The notes: generated from the letters alone by a model not told the origin. Positions 29,533-40,757 are shown, numbered from the stretch's first letter. The stretch is DNA of 64,000 nucleotides from Brevibacterium atlanticum (GCF_011617245.1 NZ_CP050152.1:2036503-2100502); one strand, 5' to 3'. Made by a program: numbers and translations.

Positions 29533-30909
29533 ATGACCGAATCGACTCCAGCACTGAACAGTGCACAACTGCATGCCGAATTGGACGCCATCTTCGATGA
29601 CGTCCTGACCGATCTCACTGACCTCGTGGCCATCCCCTCCGTGGCCTGGCCCAGCTTCGACCCCGCCCAGGTCACCGCCAGCGCCGAGGCGGTCGCCGGC
29701 TTGGCGCGGGGCCTCGGCCTCGACGTCGACATCCTCACCGCCGAGCAGGAGGACGGCACCCCCGGCTACCCGGCCGTCGTCGCCCAGATCCCCGCCCCGG
29801 AAGGGGCTCCGACGGTGCTTCTCTACGCCCATCACGATGTGCAGCCTCCCGGTCGCGCCGAGGACTGGGACACCGAACCGTTCGTCGCCACGCGGAAGGG
29901 GGATCGCCTCTTCGGGCGCGGCGCCGCCGATGACAAGGCGGGCATCATGGTCCATCTCACGGCGCTGCGGCTGCTGGCAGACCGCCTCGGTGTGGGTGTC
30001 ACTCTGTTCTTCGAAGGCGAAGAGGAAGCCGGCAGCCCGAGTTTCCGGAACTTCCTCGAGACCTACCGCGATCGTCTGCGTTCCGATGTCATCGTCGTCG
30101 CCGATTCCGGGAACTGGGCGGCCGGGACGCCGGCCTTGACGACGAGTCTGCGAGGGATGTGCGCGGTCGAATTCGAGATCTCCACCCTCGACCACGCGGT
30201 GCATTCAGGCATGTACGGCGGCGTTGCACCCGACGCGATGCTGGCGATGACGAAGGTGCTGGCCAGCCTCCACGATGAGAACGGCTCGGTGGCGGTCGCC
30301 GGACTCCACTCCGAACCCGAATCCGCCATCGACTACGACGAAGCGACCCTGCGCACCGATTCCGGAGTCCTCGAATCCACCGAGCTCATCGGTGCCGGCA
30401 CCCTGGCTTCTCGCCTGTGGACGCAGCCGTCGATCACCGTCATCGGCCTCGATATCCCCGACGTCGCGGTGTCATCGAACACGCTGCAGTCATCGCTGCG
30501 GGCCAAGCTCTCGATCCGTCTGGCGCCGGGGGACACCCCCGCCTCGGCGGTCAGGGCCGTGGAAGAGCATCTGCGGGCGAACCTGCCGTTCGGGGCTCAG
30601 CTGAGCATCGGCGACACCGAGGGCGGCAGTCCCTGGCGCGCCGACGACTCGGATCCCGTCGTCCAGACCGCGCGACAGGCGCTCAGCGACGCGTGGGGCA
30701 CCGAATCCGTGGAGATGGGCATCGGCGGGTCGATCCCGTTCATCGCTGATCTGCTCGAGGTGTTCCCCGGCGCGTCGATCCTGGTCACCGGTGTCGAAGA
30801 TCCCGATGCCCGGGCGCACAGCGCGAACGAGTCGCTCTACCTGCCGGACTTCCGGGCCGCGATCGTCGCCGAGGCGCTGCTGCTGCAGCGCCTCGGCGAG
30901 AATCGGTGA
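29533..30909 (+). CDS. M20-family dipeptidase
   Basis: The 458-residue metallopeptidase has the M20 signatures LYAHHDVQPPG (first metal His/Asp), FGRGAADDKAG (bridging Asp), EGEEEAGSP (catalytic Glu and metal Glu) and a C-terminal HSANESLYL with the last metal histidine. The family hydrolyses dipeptides or N-acyl amino acids; the exact substrate is unknown. The ATG at 29533 follows TTTGGAG and only 23 bases separate it from the divergent DUF3043 start, so the promoters must overlap the coding ends. Confidence 0.9.
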   Translation: MTESTPALNSAQLHAELDAIFDDVLTDLTDLVAIPSVAWPSFDPAQVTASAEAVAGLARGLGLDVDILTAEQEDGTPGYPAVVAQIPAPEGAPTVLLYAHHDVQPPGRAEDWDTEPFVATRKGDRLFGRGAADDKAGIMVHLTALRLLADRLGVGVTLFFEGEEEAGSPSFRNFLETYRDRLRSDVIVVADSGNWAAGTPALTTSLRGMCAVEFEISTLDHAVHSGMYGGVAPDAMLAMTKVLASLHDENGSVAVAGLHSEPESAIDYDEATLRTDSGVLESTELIGAGTLASRLWTQPSITVIGLDIPDVAVSSNTLQSSLRAKLSIRLAPGDTPASAVRAVEEHLRANLPFGAQLSIGDTEGGSPWRADDSDPVVQTARQALSDAWGTESVEMGIGGSIPFIADLLEVFPGASILVTGVEDPDARAHSANESLYLPDFRAAIVAEALLLQRLGENR

Positions 30910-30987
30910 CGTGATCGGGAATAGGGTTCTCGGCGCAGGCGTTGTGCGCGGTGTAGCCTGGGGACAGGAACGTGAGAAGGAGTAACC

Positions 30988-31341
30988 ATGACTGTGACTG
31001 AAAATGCCGAGGCCACTCACGAGGTCGAGCTGTCGGCGACCGCTGCCGACAAGGTGCGCAGCCTGCTCGAGCAGGAGGGTCGCGACGACCTGCGCCTGCG
31101 TGTGGCCGTCCAGCCGGGCGGATGCTCCGGACTGATCTACCAGCTCTATTTCGACGAGCGCTACCTCGACGGTGACGCCGTAAGGGATTTCGGCGGCGTC
31201 GAGGTCATCGTCGATCGGATGAGCGTGCCCTACCTCAACGGATCGACCATCGACTTCTCGGACACCATCGAGAAGCAGGGCTTCACGATCGATAACCCCA
31301 ACGCCGGCGGGTCCTGTGCCTGCGGCGACTCGTTCCACTGA
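30988..31341 (+). CDS. erpA: Iron-sulfur cluster carrier, A-type (ErpA/HesB family)
   Basis: The 117-residue protein delivers Fe-S clusters to apo-enzymes. The three cluster cysteines are visible in GGCSGLIYQL and GSCACGDSFH at the C-terminus. AAGGAG lies five bases before the ATG. A TAGCCT box about 35 bases upstream is a possible -10. Its position near the Rieske and oxidase genes is shared with mycobacteria (Rv2204c). Confidence 0.93.
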   Translation: MTVTENAEATHEVELSATAADKVRSLLEQEGRDDLRLRVAVQPGGCSGLIYQLYFDERYLDGDAVRDFGGVEVIVDRMSVPYLNGSTIDFSDTIEKQGFTIDNPNAGGSCACGDSFH

Positions 31342-31374
31342 TCGGCTCGCGCTGATCGCACTGGACTGAGACGG

Positions 31375-32115
31375 ATGGACCTGGAGGATCTGCGTGCCGT
31401 GTCGTACACGGCCACGCAGCCCCAGGTCCTTCTTTCGTATCGGGCCGGTCTCTTCCCGATGGGCGTCGGTGACGGGGGGACCGGCCGGATGGGGTGGTGG
31501 GCACCGCGACGACGCGGCGTGCTGCTGCCTGGCGACCTGCGTGTGACGAAGAGTCTGCGCAAGTCGATGAAGCACTTCACCTTCAGCACCGATCGGGCCT
31601 TCGAACAGGTCATCCGGGCCTGCGGCGACCCGAGCCGGTCCGGCAGCTGGATCACCGAGGAGATCATCGCCCTCTACCTCGGTCTGCACCGCGACGGGTG
31701 GGCGCACTCGGTCGAAGTCTGGGACGACGACGACCTCGTCGGCGGCCTCTACGGGGTGGCGATCGGATCCTTCTTCGCCGGCGAATCGATGTTCCACCTC
31801 CGCCGGGACGCCTCGAAGGCGGCCCTGGCCCATCTCGTCTCGCTCTTCGACTCCGACGAGGGCGGGTCCGGGGCTCCGGTGAGTGCCTCTGAGGACGATT
31901 CGGCGGACACCGACGGTCGCCCGGCTGAACTCGGGATCCACGGCCTCACCTTGGCGGATTCGCCCTTCTCCGAGCAACCGTGGATCATCGACACCCAGTG
32001 GCAGACATCACATCTCGAGAGCCTCGGCGTGTCGGAGATCGGCGGCCTGGAGTACTCCGCACGGCTAGATTCCGCGCTCCGGGGCGATCTCTGTCAGCGT
32101 ATTCTCAACAAATGA
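31375..32115 (+). CDS. aat: Leucyl/phenylalanyl-tRNA-protein transferase
   Basis: The 246-residue enzyme adds Leu or Phe to the N-terminus of proteins that start with basic residues, making them N-degron substrates of ClpS/ClpAP. LLSYRAGLFPMG, WWAPRRRGVLLPGDLRVTKS, WITEEIIALYLGLHRDGWAHSVE and GLYGVAIGSFFAGESMFH are the family blocks. A ~20-residue Asp/Ser-rich insertion lies near residue 165. It follows erpA by 33 bases and is probably co-transcribed. Confidence 0.93.
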   Translation: MDLEDLRAVSYTATQPQVLLSYRAGLFPMGVGDGGTGRMGWWAPRRRGVLLPGDLRVTKSLRKSMKHFTFSTDRAFEQVIRACGDPSRSGSWITEEIIALYLGLHRDGWAHSVEVWDDDDLVGGLYGVAIGSFFAGESMFHLRRDASKAALAHLVSLFDSDEGGSGAPVSASEDDSADTDGRPAELGIHGLTLADSPFSEQPWIIDTQWQTSHLESLGVSEIGGLEYSARLDSALRGDLCQRILNK

Positions 32116-32128
32116 ACATCCGCAGGTG

Positions 32129-32155
32129 AATTTCTACCGCGTGTAGCGGTAGTCT
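32129..32155 (+). promoter_or_regulatory. Respiratory motif and promoter of ctaC-ctaD-ctaF
   Basis: AATTTCTACCGCGTGTAGCG (32129-32148) contains the dyad CTAC-CGCGT-GTAG and is followed by TAGTCT (32150-32155), a likely -10. The same 20-base motif layout occurs upstream of ctaE at 40758-40777, so the dyad is probably a regulator site for the respiratory chain. A leader of ~65 bases separates it from ctaC. Confidence 0.55.
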
Positions 32156-32225
32156 TACGTGTGACAGAGTAAGTACGCGTCTCTCGGCCTGACCAGAGAC
32201 GAAAGAACGTTGTGAAAGGCTGCAC

Positions 32226-33094
32226 GTGGATTCTCCGAATCAGTCAGGACCGCAGCGGTCCTGGGCGAAGCGGCTCGGCATTCTGAGCGCCGTGTTGATA
32301 CCGGCGTTGCTATCGGGTTGCACGAAAGAGCAGATCGCCTCAGGCTTCTACCCCGTCGAATCCAAGGGTGCGACGAACCACACCGAGGCCTACACTTCGC
32401 TGTGGAACGGTGCCTGGATCGCGCTGCTCATCGTCGGCCTGATCGTCTGGGGTCTCATCCTCTGGGCCATGGTCGCCTACCGCCGTCGCAAGCACGACCG
32501 CGGCCTGCCGGTGCAGATGCGCTACAGCATGCCCATCGAGATCCTGTTCACCGTGACCCCGGTCGTCCTCGTGCTGGGCTTCTTCTTCCAGAACGTCCAG
32601 GTCATGGAGAAGACGACCGATGATACGACTCCCGGCGAGCAGGTCATCGAGGTCGCTGCGAAGCAGTGGGCCTGGGACTTCAACTACGAGACCGAGGACG
32701 TCTACTACGCCGGCAAGCAGGTCGAGCTCGACGGCACGGAAGCTCCCGAGAAGACCGCACCGGTCCTCTACCTCCCGGTCGACACCGACCTGGAGATCCG
32801 CCTGCACTCCCGCGACGTCATCCACTCCTTCTGGGTTCCCGCCTTCCTCGAGAAGCGCGATATGATCCCCGGCCACGACCAGAGCCTGCATCTGCGCGCC
32901 GAGAAGGAAGGCGAGTACGTCGGCAAGTGCGCCGAGCTGTGCGGTGAATACCACTCGGAGATGCTCTTCAACGTCAAGGTCGTGTCGAAGGAAGAATTCG
33001 CCGACTACACCAAGTCGCTTGCCGATCAGGGCAACACAGGACAGCTGGGACCGGAGTACGATCGCAACTGGTACCCGAAAGAAGGTGCTGAGAA

Positions 33095-33098
<4 letters not shown>
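32226..33098 (+). CDS. ctaC: Cytochrome c oxidase subunit II (aa3 type)
   Basis: The 290-residue lipoprotein holds the CuA site that receives electrons from the bc1 complex. The signal ends in LIPALLSGC, with lipid cysteine near residue 32. Two membrane helices follow (WIALLIVGLIVWGLILW and PIEILFTVTPVVLVLGFF). The CuA domain has WAWDFNYE, VIHSFWVPAFL and GKCAELCGEYHSEM with the ligand His, two Cys, His and Met. The start is GTG. Its stop overlaps the ctaD ATG (ATGA). Confidence 0.95.
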
Positions 33099-34785
<1,687 letters not shown>

Positions 34786-34789
<4 letters not shown>

Positions 34790-35187
34790 AGTCATCGATC
34801 TACGTCTTCAACCTCTGCGGAATCTTCTTCATCGCGGTAGGCGTGTTCTACGGGTTCTTCACCGACTTCACGGAGCTCGTCGGATTCCCGGCGCTGCTCC
34901 TGGTCGGCGCGATGGCCCTGATGATCGGTGTCTACCTCTGGCTGACGGACCGTCGCGTCGGTGTCCAGCCTCAGGACAACGACGATGCCGAGATCTCCGA
35001 TGCCGATGCCGACTACGGGTTCTTCAGCCCGTGGAGCTGGTGGCCGATCGTCTGTGCGGGCGCCGGTGCCGTTGCGTTCTACGGAATCGCAATGGGATGG
35101 TGGATCTTCCCCTTCGGCGCGGTGCTCGGCCTCGTGGCTCTCGTGGGACTGTCCTACGAACATGATCGCGGGGACTTCGCCCACTGA
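34786..35187 (+). CDS. ctaF: Cytochrome c oxidase subunit IV (actinobacterial type)
   Basis: The 133-residue membrane protein has four hydrophobic segments ([82 protein letters not shown]) and the typical [10 protein letters not shown] motif. It is part of the aa3 oxidase in the bc1-aa3 supercomplex. The ATG overlaps the ctaD stop. A strong hairpin follows 75 bases later. Confidence 0.92.
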
Positions 35188-35262
35188 TCACCAACGAAGC
35201 ATGACGCCGCACCGTTGGTTCAGGTGACCTGTTCACCCGCCTGACGAAGTCGGACAGCCTCT

Positions 35263-35293
35263 GTGGCCCGGACTCACTGTGAGTCCGGGCCAC
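35263..35293 (+). terminator. Terminator of ctaC-ctaD-ctaF
   Basis: GTGGCCCGGACTCA and TGAGTCCGGGCCAC form a perfect 14-base stem with a three-base loop, 75 bases after the ctaF stop. Confidence 0.8.
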
Positions 35294-35851
35294 TGTGCTA
35301 TGTACGGCGGTTGGCTGTATACGGCACGTGCGCGTGTGCACGCTAAGCTCGTGCACGCTCGCCCTTGGACACGAACGGCGGGCAGGTGCTGCCGGTGCCG
35401 TTGCTGCCTGTGCTGCCTGTGCGAATGGTCCACCGGGTACGCGGGGCCGTCTGCTGCGCGCAGCGTGGTGGGTGCCCAAGGGCCGCAGGAGTGTTCCAGA
35501 GCGTTTCGCCTGAGGCTTCTCAATGACTCAGAGTACGTGCGCAGTCATGGCAATGCGTGCTCTGGATCTGCTGACCAGCGCCCACCACGGACCGAGACGA
35601 CGGTGACGCAGCGTGGTGAGGCGATGCTCAGACGGCGGGGGAGAGTCGCGCGAGGCTCGGCTTGTCCGATGATGAGCCGCTCGAGCAGCCTTGCGCTCAG
35701 CGGCGCACTGTCGAGAGAGCGCGCCAGCTGATGGCTCAGTAACGAGACCGGTCCCAAGTGTACCGGTGGTGAACATGCGTCGGTAGGCGCGGTGGTGCCG
35801 CGCGGTTGACGATGTGAATCTGCGTATCCGCCGAACGGTGATGACACTCCG

Positions 35852-36073
35852 GTGCGGAGGGCCGTTGTCGACAGAACTGATCTCTACGAACTGCCGTTCA
35901 TGAGCGGCACTCATCTGTCCTTCGTGCTCACCCCGCTGCTCAACGACTGGGAACTGTTCGCGGTGGGCGAGGTTGCCGACTCCCGCTGGGGGCTCATCAC
36001 CCACATGGCCTATTCCTCACAGATGATCGCGTCAGAACTCCCCGCTGGAGAGCCTCTGCAGCCGGAGCTGTGA
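35852..36073 (+). CDS. Short hypothetical reading frame, possible gene remnant
   Basis: The frame gives 73 residues from GTG 35852 and extends upstream without a start to 35810. The middle (LYELPFMSGTHLSFVLTPLL, ELFAVGEVADSRWGLITHM) looks protein-like, with GC-rich third positions, unlike the rest of the gap. No Shine-Dalgarno or promoter is visible and I do not recognise a family. It may be the end of a gene whose 5' part was lost. Confidence 0.3.
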   Translation: MRRAVVDRTDLYELPFMSGTHLSFVLTPLLNDWELFAVGEVADSRWGLITHMAYSSQMIASELPAGEPLQPEL

Positions 36074-36106
36074 GCGCGAAACGCGCCCGCGTCCTGTCCC
36101 CAGCGA

Positions 36107-36166
36107 ATTGTTCGGTCATTCCGCCGCGTTCTGACTGAGAAAACCACGGTGGATCGCCCGAACAAT
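36107..36166. repeat. 9-base inverted repeat with 42-base spacer
   Basis: ATTGTTCGG (36107-36115) and CCGAACAAT (36158-36166) are perfect inverted copies. They could be ends of a small decayed element or a chance stem. Confidence 0.35.
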
Positions 36167-36249
36167 CATGCGCAGCGCATCTCAGGCTCCAGGGAGGTCG
36201 AGGCTGAGCTCGTTGGCCGCCGAGTCAGCGGCAGCCCGTCGACCCGGGC

Positions 36250-36327
36250 CGATAACCAGACCCGTGAACCTTGGTCGACAACCCGCCCCGCCAATCCTGG
36301 CCGACAAACGGACCCGCGAACCCTGGC
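36250..36327. repeat. Three imperfect 26-bp tandem repeats
   Basis: Units start at 36250, 36276 and 36302. Each begins CGAYAA, has CCCG in the middle and ends AAYCYTGG-like. The third and first differ at about six positions. No coding role is evident. Confidence 0.75.
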
Positions 36328-36442
36328 CGTCACTGGTGCCGGGCACGTCTGAGCGCTATCGTCCGTCAGCCGGTGCGCCCGAGGTTTGTGGCAGGCGTAT
36401 TCCTTACTCGGCCGGAATCCTAAGCAGACGGATGAATGCCAC

Positions 36443-36476
36443 GAGGGACTCAGCAGTATGAACTGCTGAGCCCCTC
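36443..36476 (-). terminator. Terminator downstream of qcrB
   Basis: GAGGGACTCAGCAGT and ACTGCTGAGCCCCTC form a 15-base stem with one mismatch and an ATGA loop, ending 22 bases past the qcrB stop on the minus strand. Confidence 0.7.
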
Positions 36477-36497
36477 TGAGGTGTCGACTGCGGCCGG

Positions 36498-38126
36498 TCA
36501 GTGACCGAGCTGCTTGTTGTCCGAACCTTCGACGGCATCGTGATGGTCATGATGCGATGCCTCGAGCTCCTGTTTCGTCACCGGCGCCACACGATCTTCG
36601 AAGAAGAACCGCGACAGACGTGCGCGCAGCTTCTCCGATTTCGTCACCGTGCCCTCGGCATTCGGTTCCGCGGGCTTGTATTCCGGTGACTCGAATGCGG
36701 TGAGCTTCCACAGCTTGTGCGGGGGCAGAGCCTCGTGACGTTCGAGGAACTCACCGTGGGGGAGGCGGATGATCTGCGCGGTCTCGCGGCCGTGCAGTGC
36801 GACCTCACGATCCTTGCGCTGCAGAGCGATGCACATCCGTTTGGTGATGATGTAGCCGATGATCGGTCCGAGGAAGAACACCGTGCGGAAGATGTAGATC
36901 ATATCGTTGAGCGACATCTGGAAGAACACGGCGATGATGTCACCCGATGCCGCAGCCCACATGTTGCAGTAGAAGATGATTCCTGCGACACCGATGGCGG
37001 TACGAGTCGGATTGTTGCGCGGCCGGTCGAGGATGTGGTGCTCACGGTTGTCCTTGAGCAGCCAGGCCTCGAAGAACGGGTAGACGAACATCACAAGGAA
37101 GACGCCGCCCATGACGACCACGGCGCTGTTGATGTTCAACGAGATCGGCCATCCGAAGATGTAGAACTCGAACCAGCCGGGCACGATGCGCAGGAATCCG
37201 TCGGCCCAACCGATGTACCAGTCAGGCTGGGTACCTGCAGACACCGGCGACGGGTCGTAGGGCCCGTAGTTCCAGATCGGGTTGATCGTGAACAGTGCCG
37301 AGATCAGCGAGAGCAGGCCGAAGATGAGGAAGAAGAATCCACCGCCTTTGGCCGCGAACGTCGGGAGGACGGGCTCGCCGACAACGTTCTTCTCGGTGTG
37401 ACCGGCGCCGGGGTACTGGGTGTGCTTGTGCACGACCACGAACACGAGGTGGATGCCGATGAGCGCGATGAGCAGAGCGGGCACGATCATGATGTGGAGC
37501 GTGTAGAGACGCGCCACGATGTCGATGCCGGGGAACTCTCCTCCGAAGAGGAAGAACGAGATGTAGGTGCCGACCAGAGGCAGCGACTTGAGGATTCCGT
37601 CGATGATTCGCAGGCCGTTGCCCGAGAGCAGGTCATCCGGCAGCGAGTAGCCGGTGAAGCCGGCGGCCATCCCCATGATGACCAGGAGGACACCGACGAC
37701 CCAGTTGAGCTCGCGCGGACGGCGGAATGCTCCGGTGAAGAACACACGCAGCATATGGATGCTCAGCGCTGCGACGAAGAGCAGGGCTCCCCAGTGATGC
37801 ATCTGACGGATGAACAGGCCGCCGCGGATCTCCATCGAGATGCGCAGCGTCGAGTCGTAGGCCTCGGAGATCTCCACACCGCGCAGAGGCAGCCAGGGAC
37901 CTTCGTAGTGCAGCTCGCCCATAGCGGGCTGGAAGAAGAAGGTGAGGAACGTTCCGGAGAGGACGACGATGATGAAGCTGTAGAGAGCGACCTCACCGAG
38001 CATGAAGGACCAATGAGACGGGAAGATCTTGCGACCGAACTCACGCACCAGGACCGAAGCCCCGACGCGGGTCTCGGCGAAGTTCGCTGCCTTCCCGATG
38101 GTGGTGGTTGGCGTTGAAGTACTCAT
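36498..38126 (-). CDS. qcrB: Cytochrome bc1 complex cytochrome b subunit
   Basis: The 542-residue protein is the di-haem b core of the menaquinol:cytochrome c reductase. HWSFMLGEVALYSFIIVVLSG, LFIRQMHHWGALLFVAALSIHMLRVF and TLHIMIVPALLIALIGIHLVFVVVHKH contain the haem-ligand histidine pairs; PEWY-like PDWYIGW marks the quinol site. The long C-terminal tail is typical of actinobacteria. The ATG overlaps the qcrA stop by four bases. Confidence 0.95.
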   Translation of the reverse strand: MSTSTPTTTIGKAANFAETRVGASVLVREFGRKIFPSHWSFMLGEVALYSFIIVVLSGTFLTFFFQPAMGELHYEGPWLPLRGVEISEAYDSTLRISMEIRGGLFIRQMHHWGALLFVAALSIHMLRVFFTGAFRRPRELNWVVGVLLVIMGMAAGFTGYSLPDDLLSGNGLRIIDGILKSLPLVGTYISFFLFGGEFPGIDIVARLYTLHIMIVPALLIALIGIHLVFVVVHKHTQYPGAGHTEKNVVGEPVLPTFAAKGGGFFFLIFGLLSLISALFTINPIWNYGPYDPSPVSAGTQPDWYIGWADGFLRIVPGWFEFYIFGWPISLNINSAVVVMGGVFLVMFVYPFFEAWLLKDNREHHILDRPRNNPTRTAIGVAGIIFYCNMWAAASGDIIAVFFQMSLNDMIYIFRTVFFLGPIIGYIITKRMCIALQRKDREVALHGRETAQIIRLPHGEFLERHEALPPHKLWKLTAFESPEYKPAEPNAEGTVTKSEKLRARLSRFFFEDRVAPVTKQELEASHHDHHDAVEGSDNKQLGH

Positions 38127-39166
38127 GGGTGGTTGATCTCCCAGAACGTAGGTCCGACAGGCTCAGGGAAGTCCGACTGGGCAACCAGGTAGCCTTCGCT
38201 GTCCACGGTGATGGGCAGCTGAGGAAGCGGTCGTTTGGCCGGTCCGAAGATGACCTTGCAGTGTTCGGTCACGTCGAAGGTCGACTGATGGCACGGGCAC
38301 AGCAGGTGGTGGGTCTGGTGCTCGTACAGGGCCACCGGGCAGCCGACGTGGGTGCAGATCTTCGAATAGGCGACGATTCCGTCGTGGGACCAGTCCTTGC
38401 GGTCCGGGTCCTCCTTGAGTTCCTTCGGATCGATGCGCATGAGCAGAACGGCGGCCTTCGCCTTCTCGTTGAGCGGGTGCTCACTCGCCTCTTCATCGCC
38501 GATACCCGAAGGCAGAACGTGATAAGCGGATCCGATGGTCACCTCGTCGGCCTTGATCGGACGTTCCGAATCGACCGAGGGGATGCCGCCCACGTCGCGG
38601 ATGAGGCGGGTGCCCTTCGACCACAGCGTGTTGAACATCTTGTCGCCGGGCAGGGGTCCGAGGTCGCGGAAGACGAGGACCGCGGGCAGTGGAGCGATGG
38701 CCAGCGCGGCGATGAGCGTGTTGCGCAGGAGCGGACGCCGGGCGATGCCGGACTCCTCTTTGGCCTGGTGGAGGATCTCGAGCGCGATCGCCTGATCCTC
38801 TTCGCTGCCGCCGATGTCGTGACGTTCGTCGACGCCCTCGTGATCGCTCATGAGGTTCTTCGCCCACAGCACTGCGCCGAAGCCGATGGAGAACATTGCG
38901 ACAGCGGCACCGAGGCCGACGAACATGGTGTGCAGACGGATGCTGCGCATCGACTCGCCGGGGGAGAAGAGGAAGTAGGCGACGATGAACCAGATGGTTC
39001 CGATCATCGACAGGACGAACCATCCTGCGACCTGTCGTTCGGCGACCTTCTGGGCCCGCGGATCCGCATCGGTCAAGCGCGGCTTGTGCTCGGGCAGACC
39101 CGGGTTGGTGAACCCGTTCAACTCCTCGAGCTGGCTGCCGCCGCCGGAGTGCTCTTTCGAGGTCAT
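38123..39166 (-). CDS. qcrA: Cytochrome bc1 complex Rieske iron-sulfur subunit
   Basis: The 347-residue protein has three membrane helices in its N-terminal half, the actinobacterial arrangement, and a C-terminal Rieske domain. The 2Fe-2S ligands are in CTHVGCPVALYE and LLCPCHQSTFD. It accepts electrons from menaquinol and passes them to QcrC. It follows qcrC by ~49 bases. Confidence 0.95.
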   Translation of the reverse strand: MTSKEHSGGGSQLEELNGFTNPGLPEHKPRLTDADPRAQKVAERQVAGWFVLSMIGTIWFIVAYFLFSPGESMRSIRLHTMFVGLGAAVAMFSIGFGAVLWAKNLMSDHEGVDERHDIGGSEEDQAIALEILHQAKEESGIARRPLLRNTLIAALAIAPLPAVLVFRDLGPLPGDKMFNTLWSKGTRLIRDVGGIPSVDSERPIKADEVTIGSAYHVLPSGIGDEEASEHPLNEKAKAAVLLMRIDPKELKEDPDRKDWSHDGIVAYSKICTHVGCPVALYEHQTHHLLCPCHQSTFDVTEHCKVIFGPAKRPLPQLPITVDSEGYLVAQSDFPEPVGPTFWEINHP

Positions 39167-39215
39167 TGAATTCCCCGTCTATTCTCGTGATGGATGGTGA
39201 ACGACACGGCCGGGC

Positions 39216-40001
39216 TCACTTCGCCCTGGATGACAGCCACACTGTCATTCCGATGACGGCTGCGAGACCGAAGAACCAGATGAACAGACCCTCTGCCACA
39301 GGTCCCAGCGATCCGAGCTTGAATCCGCCGGGGGAGGGGTTCTCCGAGACCTCCCTGACGTAGGCGATGACATCGCGCTTGTCGTCAGGTGTCAGGTTCG
39401 CGTCGTTGAAGATCGGCATGTTCTGCGGGCCGGTCTGCATCGCTTCGTAGAGGTGCTTCTCCGAGACCTCGGAGAGGTTCGGTGCGTACTTGCCGCGTGT
39501 CAGCGCACCGCCGGCACCGACCACGTTGTGGCACATCGCGCAGTTGGTGCGGAAGAGTCCGCCGCCGGCTGCGGGATCGCCCTTCGATGCATCGAGGTAC
39601 TCGTCCTCGGGTACTGCGGGCCCGGGACCGAGTGAAGCGACGTAGGCGGCCAGCTGCGAGGTCTGCTCGTCGTCGAACTGCGGTTCCTTGACGCGCGCCT
39701 GCGGACCGTTGGCCTGCAGGGGCATACGTCCGGTGCCGACCTGGAAGTCGACTGCCGCGGCGCCGACGCCGATGAGGCCGGGTCCAGCCTTCGAGCCTTC
39801 GGCGTTCATGCCGTGGCAGGTGGCGCAGTTGGCCTGGAAGAGCTTCTTACCCTCTTTGATGTCCGATGCGCTGGCTGTGTCGGCCTTGGCGCTCGAAGTC
39901 TGCGTGAAGAGTGCATAGGCTCCGCCGGTCAGCAGCAGTCCCACGAGAAGAAGCGCCACCAGCGCCATGGGATGTCTGCGGCGATCTGCTAGAAGCTTCA
40001 C
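39216..40001 (-). CDS. qcrC: Cytochrome bc1 complex di-haem cytochrome c subunit
   Basis: The 261-residue protein has an N-terminal membrane anchor, two haem c sites CATCH and CAMCH, and a C-terminal helix (GLFIWFFGLAAVIGMTVW). In actinobacteria it replaces soluble cytochrome c and passes electrons straight to CtaC CuA. The start is GTG with AAGGA upstream. It follows ctaE by 57 bases. Confidence 0.95.
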   Translation of the reverse strand: MKLLADRRRHPMALVALLLVGLLLTGGAYALFTQTSSAKADTASASDIKEGKKLFQANCATCHGMNAEGSKAGPGLIGVGAAAVDFQVGTGRMPLQANGPQARVKEPQFDDEQTSQLAAYVASLGPGPAVPEDEYLDASKGDPAAGGGLFRTNCAMCHNVVGAGGALTRGKYAPNLSEVSEKHLYEAMQTGPQNMPIFNDANLTPDDKRDVIAYVREVSENPSPGGFKLGSLGPVAEGLFIWFFGLAAVIGMTVWLSSRAK

Positions 40002-40058
40002 TTGATCGTCCTTTGCTTGAAGTGTTGTGAGTCGTGGGGGCCGAGCATCTCAGACCGG

Positions 40059-40697
40059 CTATTGCAGCAGGTAGATGACGCCGAAGAGGCCGATCCAGAC
40101 GACATCGACGAAGTGCCAGTAGTACGACACGCAGATCGCGAATGTGGCTTCGTGGTGACCGAACTTCTTCGCTCCGTAGGAACGCCCGATGACGAGCAGG
40201 AAGCAGATGAGGCCGATGGTCACGTGGATGCCGTGGAACCCTGTCGTCAGATAGAAGACGGAGCCGTATCCGTCGGAGTTGATGGCGATTCCCTCGCTGA
40301 CGAGGGTCGCGTACTCCATGACCTGACCGGAGACGAAGATCGCCCCGAGGAGGAAGGTGAGGTAGAACCACTCGACCATTCCCCATTTGGAGATGTTGAA
40401 CAGGGATCCGGTCCGCCGGGGACGGAACCGTTCGGCGGCGAACACACCGAGCTGGCAGGTGAACGAAGACGACACCAGGATGATCGTGTTGCCCAGCGCG
40501 TACGGGATGTCGAGGATCTCGGTCCTCGTCTCCCACAGCTCCGGTACGACGGATCGAATGGTGAAGTACATGGCGAAGAGCGCGGCAAAGAACATCAGGT
40601 CGCTCGCGAGGAACACGATGAAGCCCACCGTGGTCACATTCGGACGATTGACAACCGGATGCGCTGGCGCTGTCTGAGATGCAGTGGCAGTTGACAC
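40059..40697 (-). CDS. ctaE: Cytochrome c oxidase subunit III
   Basis: The 212-residue five-helix protein has [49 protein letters not shown] and [22 protein letters not shown], all typical of subunit III. It is the first gene of ctaE-qcrC-qcrA-qcrB. The start is taken as GTG at 40697, six bases after AATAAT; an ATG at 40733 would add twelve residues of poor match. Confidence 0.93.
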   Translation of the reverse strand: MSTATASQTAPAHPVVNRPNVTTVGFIVFLASDLMFFAALFAMYFTIRSVVPELWETRTEILDIPYALGNTIILVSSSFTCQLGVFAAERFRPRRTGSLFNISKWGMVEWFYLTFLLGAIFVSGQVMEYATLVSEGIAINSDGYGSVFYLTTGFHGIHVTIGLICFLLVIGRSYGAKKFGHHEATFAICVSYYWHFVDVVWIGLFGVIYLLQ

Positions 40698-40710
40698 ACC
40701 CCCATTATTA
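40698..40710 (-). promoter_or_regulatory. Possible leaderless promoter of ctaE-qcrCAB
   Basis: On the minus strand TAATAAT is followed by GGGGGT and the GTG at 40697. The G-run could also act as a weak ribosome site. The CTAC/GTAG dyad lies 50-70 bases upstream. Confidence 0.4.
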
Positions 40711-40757
40711 CCCGTCTGGGGGTGAGTTTTCATCTTTTACCCAGGTTTCGGGAAAGA

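Larger units (their letters stand above)
35294..36442. other. Gene-poor gap between the ctaF terminator and qcrB
   Basis: No complete gene is recognisable here. The stretch holds a TGCC-rich low-complexity segment near 35390-35425 (CTGCCTGTG repeated), one short protein-like reading frame (35852-36073), a 9-base inverted repeat (36107-36166) and three 26-base tandem repeats (36250-36327). The rest shows no codon pattern I can support. It looks like a degraded or recently inserted segment that splits the two respiratory operons. Confidence 0.6.

Noticed and set aside
35528..36004. A 159-codon minus-strand frame in the same gap
   Set aside because: It is Arg/His/Ser-rich, has no motif and lies opposite the more protein-like plus-strand frame.
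35294..36442. CRISPR array or tRNA gene in the gap between the respiratory operons
   Set aside because: The three 26-base units are contiguous without spacers, and no cloverleaf or T-loop signature was found.
36717..38117. A 466-codon plus-strand frame over qcrB
   Set aside because: The product is Asp/Glu/His-rich low-complexity text that mirrors cytochrome b on the other strand.
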